From Serinibacter salmoneus (GTDB taxonomy: Bacteria > Actinomycetota > Actinomycetes > Actinomycetales > Beutenbergiaceae), in assembly GCF_002563925.1 (NCBI RefSeq), contig NZ_PDJD01000001.1, forward strand, positions 1,184,973 through 1,248,972: 64,000 nt of DNA, written 5' to 3'. Shown in pieces: positions 17,458-25,264 of the stretch; position 1 is the first letter of the stretch; each line of letters begins with the position of its first letter. The notes under the pieces are model-generated. The model did no database searches and was not told the origin of the DNA. It saw only the letters and a list, made by a program, of their open reading frames with translations. A program made the translations under genes and the position numbers.

Positions 17458-18503
17458 GCGCTGCGCGCGCACCGCACTCCACCCTGCTCGCCCAGCTCGT
17501 GGCGGGTGAGGACCTTCGGGCGCAGCAGGCGCACGATTTCATGGCGCAGGTGATGGCGGGAGAGGTGCCGCCCTCGGTGCTCGGTGCCGTGCTCGCCACC
17601 CTGGCGGCCAAGGGTGAGACGGTCGAGGAACTCGCGGGGTTCGCGGGAGCAATGGTGGGGGCCGCGGTGCCGCTGCCCGTTCCCGGGCGCACCGTGGACC
17701 TCGTGGGCACCGGCGGTGACCGGCACCGCAGCGTGAACATCTCCACGATGGCCGCGCTCGTGGCGGCGGGGGCAGGCCTGCGGATCGTGAAGCACGGCAA
17801 CCGCGCCGCATCCTCCGCCTCCGGGGCCGCCGACGTGCTGGAGGCGCTCGGGGTGCGCCTGGACGCCACTCCCGAGCGGGTTGCGGACCTGGCGCAGGAG
17901 GTGGGTATCACCTTCGCGTTCGCGATGGTGTTCCACCCCTCGATGCGCTACGCGGGGCCCACTCGCCGCGAGCTGGGGATCCATACCGTGTTCAACGTGC
18001 TGGGTCCGCTGACCAACCCGGCCCGCCCGGCCGCCTCGGCGGTCGGTGTGGCCAACGAGCGGATGGCGCCCCTGATGGCCGGTGTCTTCGCGCGGGAGGG
18101 CCGGGACGTCGTGCTCTACCGGTCCCTCGACGGGTTGGACGAGTGGGCCACCACGGCTCCCGCGCAGGTATGGGAGGTGCGGGACGGCGAGATCCATCAC
18201 GAGGTGATTGATGCCTGTGACGCCTTCGGGATGCCCCGGGCCACGCTGGCCGACCTGCGTGGCGGTGACGCCGCGGTGAATGCCGCCGTGGTGCGCGAGG
18301 TCCTGGCGGGGGCACCCGGCCCGGTGCGCGACGCCGTCGTGCTCGGCGCGGCCGCTGCGCTGGTGGCCGACGGGCGGAAGGTCGCGGCCGGCTCGCTCAC
18401 CTCGCGGATGCGTGAGGCGATCGTGTTGGCGGAGACGAGCATCGACGAGGGTGCGGCCGCCGGGGTGCTCGAGCGCTGGATCCAGCACAGCACCCGGGAC
18501 TGA
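17454..18503 (+). CDS. trpD: Anthranilate phosphoribosyltransferase
   Basis: This 349-residue enzyme joins anthranilate to PRPP in the second committed step of tryptophan synthesis. Motifs include the PRPP-binding GTGGD (85-89), VNISTMAALVAAGAG, KHGNRA (113-118), HPSMRYAGPTRRELGIHT, FNVLGPLTNP and the Mg-binding DGLDE. The length is normal for the family. The GTG at 17454 overlaps the stop of the receiver-like gene by 4 bp, so both are co-translated from the leaderless transcript. An isolated trpD next to ctaE is the usual actinobacterial arrangement (compare M. tuberculosis Rv2192c-Rv2193). Confidence 0.96.
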   Translation: MSAARAPHSTLLAQLVAGEDLRAQQAHDFMAQVMAGEVPPSVLGAVLATLAAKGETVEELAGFAGAMVGAAVPLPVPGRTVDLVGTGGDRHRSVNISTMAALVAAGAGLRIVKHGNRAASSASGAADVLEALGVRLDATPERVADLAQEVGITFAFAMVFHPSMRYAGPTRRELGIHTVFNVLGPLTNPARPAASAVGVANERMAPLMAGVFAREGRDVVLYRSLDGLDEWATTAPAQVWEVRDGEIHHEVIDACDAFGMPRATLADLRGGDAAVNAAVVREVLAGAPGPVRDAVVLGAAAALVADGRKVAAGSLTSRMREAIVLAETSIDEGAAAGVLERWIQHSTRD

Positions 18504-18518
18504 GCGGCGGGTGGTGGT

Positions 18519-18800
18519 TCAGTCCTCCACACCCAGCGCGAACGCTTCCTCCAGATCGTGGCGGGAGTAGGCGCGGAAGGCGATGTACGTGCGCGTACCC
18601 AGGACCCCGGGCACCTTGCCGATGTGGTTGGCGATGACCTCGGCGAGCTGCTCGTGGCGGCTGACGCGCACCATCGCGATGAGGTCGGTGTCTCCCGTCA
18701 CGGAGTAGACCTCACTCACCCCGGGCAGCGCCGCCACCGCCTCGCAGACTTCCGGGACCAGGGCGACGTCGGCGTCGATCAGCGCGATTGCGGTGTACAT
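18519..18800 (-). CDS. Stand-alone Lrp/AsnC effector (RAM) domain protein
   Basis: This 93-residue protein consists only of the Lrp/AsnC ligand-binding fold: MYTAIALIDAD, VCEAVAALPGV, YSVTGDTDLIAMVRV and a C-terminal TRTYIAFRAYSRHD. There is no helix-turn-helix. Such proteins form octameric rings that bind amino acids, and may modulate partners rather than DNA. The ATG at 18800 has a TAGGCT -10 box 6 nt upstream. That box includes the TAG stop of the upstream exonuclease gene, 9 bp away. It converges on trpD, and an amino-acid-sensing role for the tryptophan gene is possible but unproven. Confidence 0.88.
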   Translation of the reverse strand: MYTAIALIDADVALVPEVCEAVAALPGVSEVYSVTGDTDLIAMVRVSRHEQLAEVIANHIGKVPGVLGTRTYIAFRAYSRHDLEEAFALGVED

Positions 18801-18806
18801 GGCACC

Positions 18807-18812
18807 AGCCTA
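18807..18812 (-). promoter_or_regulatory. -10 box overlapping a stop codon
   Basis: TAGGCT on the minus strand, 6 nt before the ATG at 18800. Its first three bases are the stop codon of the exonuclease gene. Confidence 0.5.
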
Positions 18813-20582
18813 CGCAGCCCCTGGTATCGCGCGCGCCGGGCCCTGCAGCAGGGTGGTCAGTTCCGCCCGTGCGCGCCGGGCAGCGAAGACAGGCAGGTGC
18901 GGCCCCGCGCCCTGCACGCTGAGCAGGCGCACCCGGGGCTCGGTGAGCCAGGCGGTGAGGACACGGGTCTCCTCGGCGAGCGCGGACTCGCACCACGACG
19001 TGGGTTCGGGGACGTCCTGGGCGCTTGCCTGCAGTGCCCTCGCCGTTGCCGGCACGTCGCGGGTGCGCAGCGCGATACCGCTGGCTGTCAGCCTCCCGAA
19101 GCGAGTGACGACCACCTCCCACGAGCCCTCCGCCCGTGGCCGCGCCGCCACGATCTCGGGTGCGTAGCCCGAGGTCAGGTCCTGTACGGCCTCGGCTCCA
19201 CGCAGTAGCGACTGGAGGCGGTCACGTTCCAGCGCCGCCTGCTCGAAGCGCTCTGCGGCGCTCAACTCCCGGAGCCGGTCGGTCACGCTGTCCAGGAGGT
19301 CGCTGCGCTCCCCGCGTGCGAAGGCCAGGTACCGCTCGAGGCCGTGTGCGTACGCGGTGGCTCCCTCGGCGCGGGTGCAGACCGCCGAGCAGTGGCCGAG
19401 CTCGGCGAGCGTGCAGGCCACCGCTCGGGGCTCGGGCGTGGCGGGCAGTCGCGCGGTGCACGTGCGCAGACCGAAGACGCGACTGGCGCACTCCAGGGCG
19501 AGTTGCGCGCTCACGCGGCTGGGGAAGGGGCCCAGCACACCTGGTTCGCCCAGCGGGGGTGGGGTGCGCGCGATGGAGAGTCTCGGGTAGGGCTCACGGG
19601 TCAGGCGCAGCCAGGGCTGCGCGTGCGGGCGGGTGGAACGCTGGTTGTAGGGCGGCCGGTGTTCGGCGAGCAGCCGGATCTCCCGGACTGCGGCCTCCAC
19701 CGGGGTGGGGCATGGGATCGGGTGGACGGATGCGGCGATCGTCAGCATCTCGGCCATGCGCTTGCGCTTCTCCGAGGCCGTGAAGTAGCTACGCACCCGG
19801 CTGCGCAGATTGGTGGCCGTGCCGATGTAGAGCACGCGTCCCGACGCATCGCGGAACTGGTAGACACCGCTGGTGCTCGGCAGGTCCTGCGCCAGCGTGG
19901 CCTTGCGCCGTCGTGCCTCGGGCACCGGGTCGGCGGCCGTGGCCAGGTCCTCCAGATGGGTCACGCCGAGTGGCGCCATCCGGGCGAGCAGGCCGTGCAG
20001 CACGTCGACCGTTGCCCGGGCATCGCTCAGGGCCCGGTGGTTGGGCTGGGTCGCGGAGTGGAACAGCCGTGCGAGCGAGGCGAGTTTGTGGTTCGGGGCC
20101 TCGTCCTTGGTGACCACACGCCGGGCCAGTGCCACCGTGTCCACGACGCGCGGGTTGGGCCAGGTCATCCCGATGCGTTCGGCGGCCGCCCGCAGGAAGC
20201 CGATGTCGAAACGTGCGTTGTGCGCCACCAGTACGGCGCCGTGTGCCAGTTCCAGGAAACTCGGCAGCACGGTCTCGATGGTGGGTGCGTCCATCACCAT
20301 CGCGTTGGTGATGCCGGTGAGCACAGTGATCTGGGCGGGGATGCCGCGCTCGGGGTTCACCAGGGTGCCGAGCTCCGCGGTGACCTCCCCGCCCTGGACC
20401 CGCACGGCCCCGATCTCCGTGATGGCATCGGCGTGCGGGGAGCCCCCGGTGGTCTCCAGGTCCACCACCACGAACGGCACCTCGTGCAACGGGGTGCCCT
20501 CCAGGAGGCTGGGCTGCACGTGCGCGGCCGCCTCGCACCGCGAGCCGGTGCCGGCGTGGGCGTCTGGGCTCGGACCACTCAT
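18810..20582 (-). CDS. DEDDh exonuclease fused to UvrC-like GIY-YIG module
   Basis: This 590-residue two-part protein begins with a DnaQ/PolC-epsilon-like 3'-5' exonuclease (about 35-205): Asp41 and Glu43 in VVDLETTGG, Asp126 in NARFDIGFL, and His182/Asp187 in NHRALSDAR. A UvrC/Cho-like GIY-YIG endonuclease module follows: GVYQF (239-243), LYIGTATNLRSRV with Arg260, and a downstream Glu in REIRLLAEHRPPYN. The C-terminal third resembles the UvrB-contact region but lacks the RNase H and HhH parts of UvrC. It corresponds to M. tuberculosis Rv2191, also next to trpD. A DNA repair nuclease role is likely. The ATG has a leaderless promoter (TACGGT). Confidence 0.93.
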   Translation of the reverse strand: MSGPSPDAHAGTGSRCEAAAHVQPSLLEGTPLHEVPFVVVDLETTGGSPHADAITEIGAVRVQGGEVTAELGTLVNPERGIPAQITVLTGITNAMVMDAPTIETVLPSFLELAHGAVLVAHNARFDIGFLRAAAERIGMTWPNPRVVDTVALARRVVTKDEAPNHKLASLARLFHSATQPNHRALSDARATVDVLHGLLARMAPLGVTHLEDLATAADPVPEARRRKATLAQDLPSTSGVYQFRDASGRVLYIGTATNLRSRVRSYFTASEKRKRMAEMLTIAASVHPIPCPTPVEAAVREIRLLAEHRPPYNQRSTRPHAQPWLRLTREPYPRLSIARTPPPLGEPGVLGPFPSRVSAQLALECASRVFGLRTCTARLPATPEPRAVACTLAELGHCSAVCTRAEGATAYAHGLERYLAFARGERSDLLDSVTDRLRELSAAERFEQAALERDRLQSLLRGAEAVQDLTSGYAPEIVAARPRAEGSWEVVVTRFGRLTASGIALRTRDVPATARALQASAQDVPEPTSWCESALAEETRVLTAWLTEPRVRLLSVQGAGPHLPVFAARRARAELTTLLQGPARAIPGAA

Positions 20583-20588
20583 GCTCGC

Positions 20589-20594
20589 ACCGTA
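20589..20594 (-). promoter_or_regulatory. -10 box for the exonuclease gene (leaderless)
   Basis: TACGGT on the minus strand, 6 nt before the ATG at 20582. Confidence 0.6.
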
Positions 20595-20646
20595 GGCGAG
20601 GGTACTGACATCCTGACGCAGCCCCGCCGGTGAGCGGCCAGGGGGC

Positions 20647-20689
20647 CGCGATCGTGCGGCCGCGACGCCGCGACGGCCGCACGATCGCG
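20647..20689 (-). terminator. Long hairpin after the acyl-CoA ligase gene
   Basis: A perfect 16-bp inverted repeat (CGCGATCGTGCGGCCG) with an 11-nt loop lies 16 bp past the ligase stop. There is no U-tract. It is followed 65 bp on by the exonuclease gene's own promoter. Confidence 0.7.
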
Positions 20690-20704
20690 AGGAGCGTGCG
20701 GGTC

Positions 20705-22516
20705 TCAGCCCGCCCGGCCGGCGCTCGCGTTGCTGTACAGCGCCTCGATCTGATCGGCCATGTCCCGGATCACGGCCGTGCGCTTCACCTTCATCGACGG
20801 CGTCAGGTAGTCGTTGGACTGTGTGAAGTCCGAGTCCAGCACCACGAAACTGCGGATGGACTCCGCCCGCGAGACAGTGCTGTTGGCGCGGTCGATCGCC
20901 TTCTGCACCTCGGCCAGCACAGTCGCGTCCGTACGCGCCTGCTCCAGCGACATCGCCGGGTGGCCATGGGCGTCGAGCCAGCCGGGGAGCATCTCCTCGT
21001 CGAGCGTGATGAATGCGGCGATGAAGGGCTTGCCCTCGCCGATCACGAGGCACTGGCTCACCAGTGGGTGCGCGCGTACGGCGTCCTCCAACAGCGCGGG
21101 GGCGACGTTCTTGCCGCCGGCCGTGACGATGATCTCCTTCTTGCGCCCGGTGATCCGGGTGTAGCCGTCGGAGTCCAACTCGCCGATGTCCCCGGTGTGG
21201 AACCAGCCCTCGGTGAAGGCCTCCGCCGTCGCCTCAGGGTTGTTGTGGTAGCCACGGAAGACCGCGATGCCCCGGGAGAGGATCTCGCCGTCGGCGGCGA
21301 TGCGGATCTGGTTGCCCGGCAGCGGCGGGCCGACCGTGCCGATCTTGACCTTGGCCGGCACGTTGACGGTCAACGGTGCGGTGGTCTCGGTGAGCCCGTA
21401 GCCCTCGAGCACGTTCAGGCCGAGCGAGCGGTAGAAGTGACCGAGGCGCTCGCCGAGCGGACCGCCCCCGGAGACCGCGTACGTCAGCCTCCCGCCCATG
21501 ACATCGCGCAACTTGTGCAGCACGAGGCGGTCGGCGATCGCGTGCTTGGCTCGCGCGCCGAGACCGACGCGCCCGGTGTCCTGAGCCTTGGAGTAGTCGA
21601 TGCCGGCCTTCACGGCCCACTTGAAGATCTTCTCCTTGCCGCCGGCGATCGCCTTCTGCTCGGCCGAGTTGTAGACCTTCTCGAACACCCGCGGGACGGC
21701 GAGGATCAGGGTGGGCTTGTAGGTGCCGAGGTCCGCCACGAGGTTCTTGACGTCCGGGGTGTGGCCCAGGGGCATGCAGGCGGCGAGTGCCAGCACCTCC
21801 ACGAAGCGTGCGAAGACGTGCGCGAGCGGCATGAAGAGCAGGGTGCACCCGCCCTCCTGATTGACTACCTCCGGGAGCTCGTCCACGGCGCTCTGCGCCA
21901 GGAGCACGAAGTTGCCGTGGGTGAGTTCGGCGCCCTTCGGGCGCCCGGTGGTCCCGGAGGTGTAGATGATGGTGGCGAGATCCTCGAGTCCGACGGCGGC
22001 TGCGCGGTCGGTCACCTCGGAGTCCGCCACGCCCGCTCCGGCGCCGGCGATCGCGTCGATCCCGCCGTCCTCGATCGTCCACACCTGCCGGACATCCGGG
22101 GCCTCGGCCAGGGCCTCCTGGACCACCTGGGCGTGCTCGGCGGTCTCCACCACCACCGCGACGGCGCCCGAGTCGCCGAGGATCCAGGCGGTCTGGGAGA
22201 CGGAGGAGGTCTCGTACACCGGGACGGGAACGGCTCCGGCGTACCAGGCGGCCAGATCCATGAGCGTCCACTCGTAGCGGGTGCGCGACATGATCGCCAC
22301 ACGATCCCCCGGTGCGACGCCGGAGGCGATCAGCCCCTTGGCGACCTCGATGGCCTGGGACCGCACCTGGGTGGTGGACAGGCCACGCCAGGTCTCACCC
22401 TGGGGCACCCGGTAGAGGTCGGCATCCGGGCGTTGACGTGCGTGCGTGTCGAGCAGGTCGGTGATGCTGGTGGTGCTGGGCATCTCCGGGCCGGGTCGCA
22501 GCGGGGTGGTGTCCAT
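20705..22516 (-). CDS. Long-chain fatty acid-CoA ligase (AMP-forming)
   Basis: This 603-residue enzyme activates fatty acids to acyl-CoA via an acyl-AMP. Visible motifs are the AMP-binding P-loop IIYTSGTTGRPKGAELTH (about 183-200), the A5-like EGYGLTETTAP, GWFHTGDIGELDSDGYTRITGRKKEII (hinge and adenine contact) and the catalytic C-terminal Lys in TPSMKVKRT. It resembles the long-chain FadD15/FAA type. The ATG has a strong AAAGGAG ribosome binding site, and a TAAAGT -10 at 22597-22602 gives a leader of about 75 nt. It appears to be transcribed alone. Confidence 0.95.
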   Translation of the reverse strand: MDTTPLRPGPEMPSTTSITDLLDTHARQRPDADLYRVPQGETWRGLSTTQVRSQAIEVAKGLIASGVAPGDRVAIMSRTRYEWTLMDLAAWYAGAVPVPVYETSSVSQTAWILGDSGAVAVVVETAEHAQVVQEALAEAPDVRQVWTIEDGGIDAIAGAGAGVADSEVTDRAAAVGLEDLATIIYTSGTTGRPKGAELTHGNFVLLAQSAVDELPEVVNQEGGCTLLFMPLAHVFARFVEVLALAACMPLGHTPDVKNLVADLGTYKPTLILAVPRVFEKVYNSAEQKAIAGGKEKIFKWAVKAGIDYSKAQDTGRVGLGARAKHAIADRLVLHKLRDVMGGRLTYAVSGGGPLGERLGHFYRSLGLNVLEGYGLTETTAPLTVNVPAKVKIGTVGPPLPGNQIRIAADGEILSRGIAVFRGYHNNPEATAEAFTEGWFHTGDIGELDSDGYTRITGRKKEIIVTAGGKNVAPALLEDAVRAHPLVSQCLVIGEGKPFIAAFITLDEEMLPGWLDAHGHPAMSLEQARTDATVLAEVQKAIDRANSTVSRAESIRSFVVLDSDFTQSNDYLTPSMKVKRTAVIRDMADQIEALYSNASAGRAG

Positions 22517-22596
22517 GTCGGGCTCCTTTGTCCGGTGGCGAGGGTCAAGGATCGTGACCGACGCCCCTGCCGCGGGGCGGCAGTGATATGCACCAC

Positions 22597-22602
22597 ACTT
22601 TA
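22597..22602 (-). promoter_or_regulatory. -10 box for the acyl-CoA ligase gene
   Basis: TAAAGT on the minus strand, about 80 nt before the ATG at 22516, giving a leader with an AAAGGAG ribosome binding site. Confidence 0.45.
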
Positions 22603-22775
22603 GGCGCCCGGCGCCAGGAATGCGAAGTGCCCTCGCTGAGGCGGACCCCGGTGTCCGTGACGCGCGCGTAGGTCGGCGAGCAGGGCAGGAGTAGGCAAGG
22701 ATGGTATCCGGTCACTGGGCACAGGACTCAGGAAACGGACGGGACGCGAGGAGCGGCCCGGGAGAAGGAGCGGAC

Positions 22776-23717
22776 ATGCACGCGGTGGGTGTGGACATCG
22801 GGGGGACGAAGATCGCGGCCGGTGTGGTCGACGAGGACGGCGAACTCCTGGAGTCGACGATTCGGCCCACGAGTGCGCAGGAGCCCGAGCTCATCGAGGA
22901 GGCGGTGGCTGACGCCGTGGCGGAACTGCGGCAGCGGTACGTGATCGGCGCGGTCGGCGTCGCCGCCGCAGGGTTCGTGGACCCGGGTCGCTGCATCGTG
23001 CGCTTCGCCCCGAACATCGCGTGGCGGGAGCACCCGCTGGGCGAGATCCTCGCGCAGCGGTTGGGCCTGCCGGTGGTGGTGGAGAACGATGCGAACGCCG
23101 CAGGCTGGGCGGAGTTCCGGTTCGGGGCGGCCCAGGAGGTCGCGGACATGGCGATGTTGACGGTCGGGACCGGGCTCGGCGGGGCGATCGTGGTCGACGG
23201 CCAGTTGCTGCGCGGTGCCGCGGGCGCCGGTGGCGAGGTGGGGCACATGCGCGTGGTCCCGAACGGCCGGGCCTGCGGCTGCGGACATGACGGGTGCTGG
23301 GAGACCTACGCCTCCGGCACCGCCCTGGTTCGCGAGACGAAGGCCGCCCTCACGATCGAGCCGGAACGCGCCGAGCGGCTGCTCGCGATCGCGGGCAAGG
23401 CGAAGAAGGTCACCGGACCGCACGTGACGCAGGCTGCGCAGGAGGGTGACCCCCTGAGCATTCAGATGCTGGCCGATCTGGGTCGCTGGCTCGGCGCCGG
23501 GATGGCGGCACTCTCGGCGGTGCTCGACCCCGCCGTCTACGTGATCGGCGGTGGGGTGGGTGCCGCCGGGGACCTGCTGCTCGGCCCGGCGCGCGAGGAG
23601 TTGGACGCCCAACTGTTCGCTCGTGGCCATCGCGAGCTCCCGGAGATCCGCCTGGCCACCCTGGGCAACGACGCCGGGATCGTGGGCGCCGCCGATCTGG
23701 CGCGGCTTCCCCGCTGA
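22776..23717 (+). CDS. ROK family glucokinase
   Basis: This 313-residue sugar kinase probably phosphorylates glucose at position 6 in the cytoplasm. The ATP-binding DIGGTK is at residues 7-12, catalytic Asp105 is in ENDANAAGW, and GTGLGGAIV follows. The zinc site is His157 (GEVGHM) with Cys167, Cys169 and Cys174 in CGCGHDGCWE, the hallmark of ROK proteins. There is no N-terminal helix-turn-helix, so this is an enzyme rather than a NagC-type repressor. The ATG has an AAGGAG ribosome binding site 7 nt upstream. The frame stays open upstream to 22701 without family similarity. Glucose is the likely substrate from family and context, and PPi-PFK follows downstream. Confidence 0.93.
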   Translation: MHAVGVDIGGTKIAAGVVDEDGELLESTIRPTSAQEPELIEEAVADAVAELRQRYVIGAVGVAAAGFVDPGRCIVRFAPNIAWREHPLGEILAQRLGLPVVVENDANAAGWAEFRFGAAQEVADMAMLTVGTGLGGAIVVDGQLLRGAAGAGGEVGHMRVVPNGRACGCGHDGCWETYASGTALVRETKAALTIEPERAERLLAIAGKAKKVTGPHVTQAAQEGDPLSIQMLADLGRWLGAGMAALSAVLDPAVYVIGGGVGAAGDLLLGPAREELDAQLFARGHRELPEIRLATLGNDAGIVGAADLARLPR

Positions 23718-23739
23718 TCGCCCGGAGGCGACGGCGTCG

Positions 23740-24303
23740 CTACAGGCGGGCGCCGTCGTCCCCGTCGTCGTCACGCCGGCCGGGAAGACGGGCGAACAGC
23801 ACCAGGCACCCGGCGACGACGAGTGCGAGGCACAGGAGGAAGAACCACGACGGTGCCTGACTGAAGGCCAGCACACCGAGCAGCAGGAGCAGGAGCCCGG
23901 TGCCGATGCCCGCCCAGGCCAGGCGCGCGGACCGCGTGCCACGCGGGATCGTCGGCACGGCGGGCTGATACCGGGCGTCGGCCTCGATCTGTTCCGCGGT
24001 CATCTCCGGGGGCGAGTAGTCCCGCGGCCCCGTGCCGGGTCCGCTGCGCGGGAGGTCGCCGCGCAGGTGACGGGTCTCGCGCAGGGAGAGCCCCGAGGTG
24101 ATGCCCGCCCACTCGGCGTCCCAGTCCCGGTCGGTGGCGTCGGCGTGGTCGGTGGCGTCGGCGTGGTCGGTGGCGTCGGCGTGGTCGGTGGCGTCGGCGT
24201 GGTCGGTGGCGTCCCCGCGCCCCGCTCGGTCGGGGGAGCGCGCCTGGTCCGCCTCGTGTTCCGGCCGCTCGCGGCCCTCCTCGCCAGTCTCGTCGCCGAC
24301 CAT
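23740..24303 (-). CDS. Membrane protein with a hexapeptide tandem repeat
   Basis: This 187-residue protein has an acidic N-terminal region containing four perfect copies and a partial fifth of the hexapeptide DATDHA (about residues 31-57). These are encoded by an 18-bp DNA repeat. A conserved-looking segment follows (WDAEWAGITSGLSLRETRHLRGDLPR), then a Pro-rich linker, two transmembrane helices (about 130-147 and 151-170) and a charged tail. I do not recognise the family. The ATG at 24303 lies 6 nt after TAGAGT, which supports a leaderless mRNA. It is divergent from the acyltransferase gene. Confidence 0.75.
   Translation of the reverse strand: MVGDETGEEGRERPEHEADQARSPDRAGRGDATDHADATDHADATDHADATDHADATDRDWDAEWAGITSGLSLRETRHLRGDLPRSGPGTGPRDYSPPEMTAEQIEADARYQPAVPTIPRGTRSARLAWAGIGTGLLLLLLGVLAFSQAPSWFFLLCLALVVAGCLVLFARLPGRRDDDGDDGARL
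24133..24214 (+). repeat. 18-bp coding tandem repeat, about 4.5 copies
   Basis: The unit GGTGGCGTCGGCGTGGTC is repeated perfectly at 24133, 24151, 24169 and 24187, with about half a copy from 24205. It is in frame and encodes DATDHA on the minus strand. Perfect identity suggests recent expansion or instability. Confidence 0.95.
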
Positions 24304-24309
24304 GGCAGC

Positions 24310-24315
24310 ACTCTA
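24310..24315 (-). promoter_or_regulatory. -10 box for the repeat-bearing membrane protein gene (leaderless)
   Basis: TAGAGT on the minus strand, 6 nt before the ATG at 24303. Confidence 0.6.
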
Positions 24316-24330
24316 GGCGCCCATTCCCTC

Positions 24331-24336
24331 TAGAGT
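24331..24336 (+). promoter_or_regulatory. -10 box for the plsC-pfp operon
   Basis: TAGAGT on the plus strand, 15 bp from the identical box on the other strand. It gives a leader of about 70 nt before GTG 24416. Confidence 0.45.
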
Positions 24337-24415
24337 GATCCCTGGCCACCGCTTCGGTGGCCGGTTGTCCGACGGACTCCCGTCCGTTCCCGACCAGGTC
24401 TGGAAGGTCCACGCG

Positions 24416-25264
24416 GTGTTCTACCGGTTCATGAAGGCCACGCTCGGGACGATCCTGCGTGTCTTCTACCAGCCGTGGATCCGCGGCGCCGACGCGGTGC
24501 CGGCGTCCGGTGGCGCGATCCTGGCGAGCAATCACCTCGCGGTGATCGATTCCTTCTTCCTCCCGCTCATGCTGCCTCGCGAGGTCGTCTTCCTGGGGAA
24601 GTCGGACTACGTGGAGGGGACCGGCCTGCGCGGACGGTTCGTCGCCTGGTTCATGCGGGGAGTGGGGCTCATCCCGGTGGACCGCTCCGGTGGCGCGGCG
24701 AGCGAGGCGGCGTTGAACGCGGGGCTGGCTCGGTTGCGGGACGGTGGCCTGTTCGGGATCTACCCGGAGGGCACTCGTAGCCCCGACGGCCGCCTCTACC
24801 GCGGCAAGACCGGCGTGGCCCGCTTGGCGCTGGAGTCGGGTGTCCCGGTGGTGCCCGTGGCCATGATCGGCACCAACATCGCCCAGCCGATCGGGACCCG
24901 GATCCCACGGTTGAAGCGCATCGGCGTGGTCATCGGCGAGCCGATGGACTTCTCGCGCTATGCGGGGATGCAGAACGACAGGTTCGTGCTGCGTGCCATC
25001 ACCGACGAGATCATGTACGAGATCATGCGACTGTCCGGCCAGGAGTACGTGGACATGTACGCGGCGACCGCGAAGGCGCGGCTTGCTGCGGGCAAGAGCG
25101 CGAGCTCGCAGGCCGACGCGCCGGGTGGGCGATCGGCGCCGGAGTCGGCGCAGGCCGACGACCCCGTGGCCACCACGGGTGCCTCGGGTGGGGACGCCGA
25201 ACCCGCGCAACCCGATGAGGACGAGACCACGAACCCCGACACCAGCAAGGAAGGTCCAGCATGA
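24416..25264 (+). CDS. 1-acyl-sn-glycerol-3-phosphate acyltransferase (PlsC family)
   Basis: This protein of about 282 residues is expected to make phosphatidate by acylating lysophosphatidate at the membrane. The acyltransferase motifs are SNHLAVIDSFF (catalytic H-x4-D), the region around GVGLIPVDRSGG, YPEGTRSPDG (acceptor phosphate binding) and PVVPVAMIGT. After about residue 225 comes a disordered Ala/Asp/Glu-rich tail of some 55 residues that is not part of the enzyme core. GTG 24416 is chosen for its GGAAGG ribosome binding site and fit to the family start (MFYRFMK); the frame stays open upstream to 24335. Its stop overlaps the pfp start (ATGA). Confidence 0.88.
   Translation: MFYRFMKATLGTILRVFYQPWIRGADAVPASGGAILASNHLAVIDSFFLPLMLPREVVFLGKSDYVEGTGLRGRFVAWFMRGVGLIPVDRSGGAASEAALNAGLARLRDGGLFGIYPEGTRSPDGRLYRGKTGVARLALESGVPVVPVAMIGTNIAQPIGTRIPRLKRIGVVIGEPMDFSRYAGMQNDRFVLRAITDEIMYEIMRLSGQEYVDMYAATAKARLAAGKSASSQADAPGGRSAPESAQADDPVATTGASGGDAEPAQPDEDETTNPDTSKEGPA

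Noticed and set aside
23729-23758. An 8-bp inverted repeat (CGACGGCG and CGCCGTCG) after the glucokinase gene
   Set aside because: The loop is 14 nt, there is no T run, and one arm lies within the end of the convergent gene. It is too weak to call a terminator.
24098-24316. A plus-strand frame across the 18-bp repeat reading (SVASAW)n
   Set aside because: It is the antisense reading of the repeat. The minus frame has a leaderless promoter, two membrane helices and a sensible amino acid composition.
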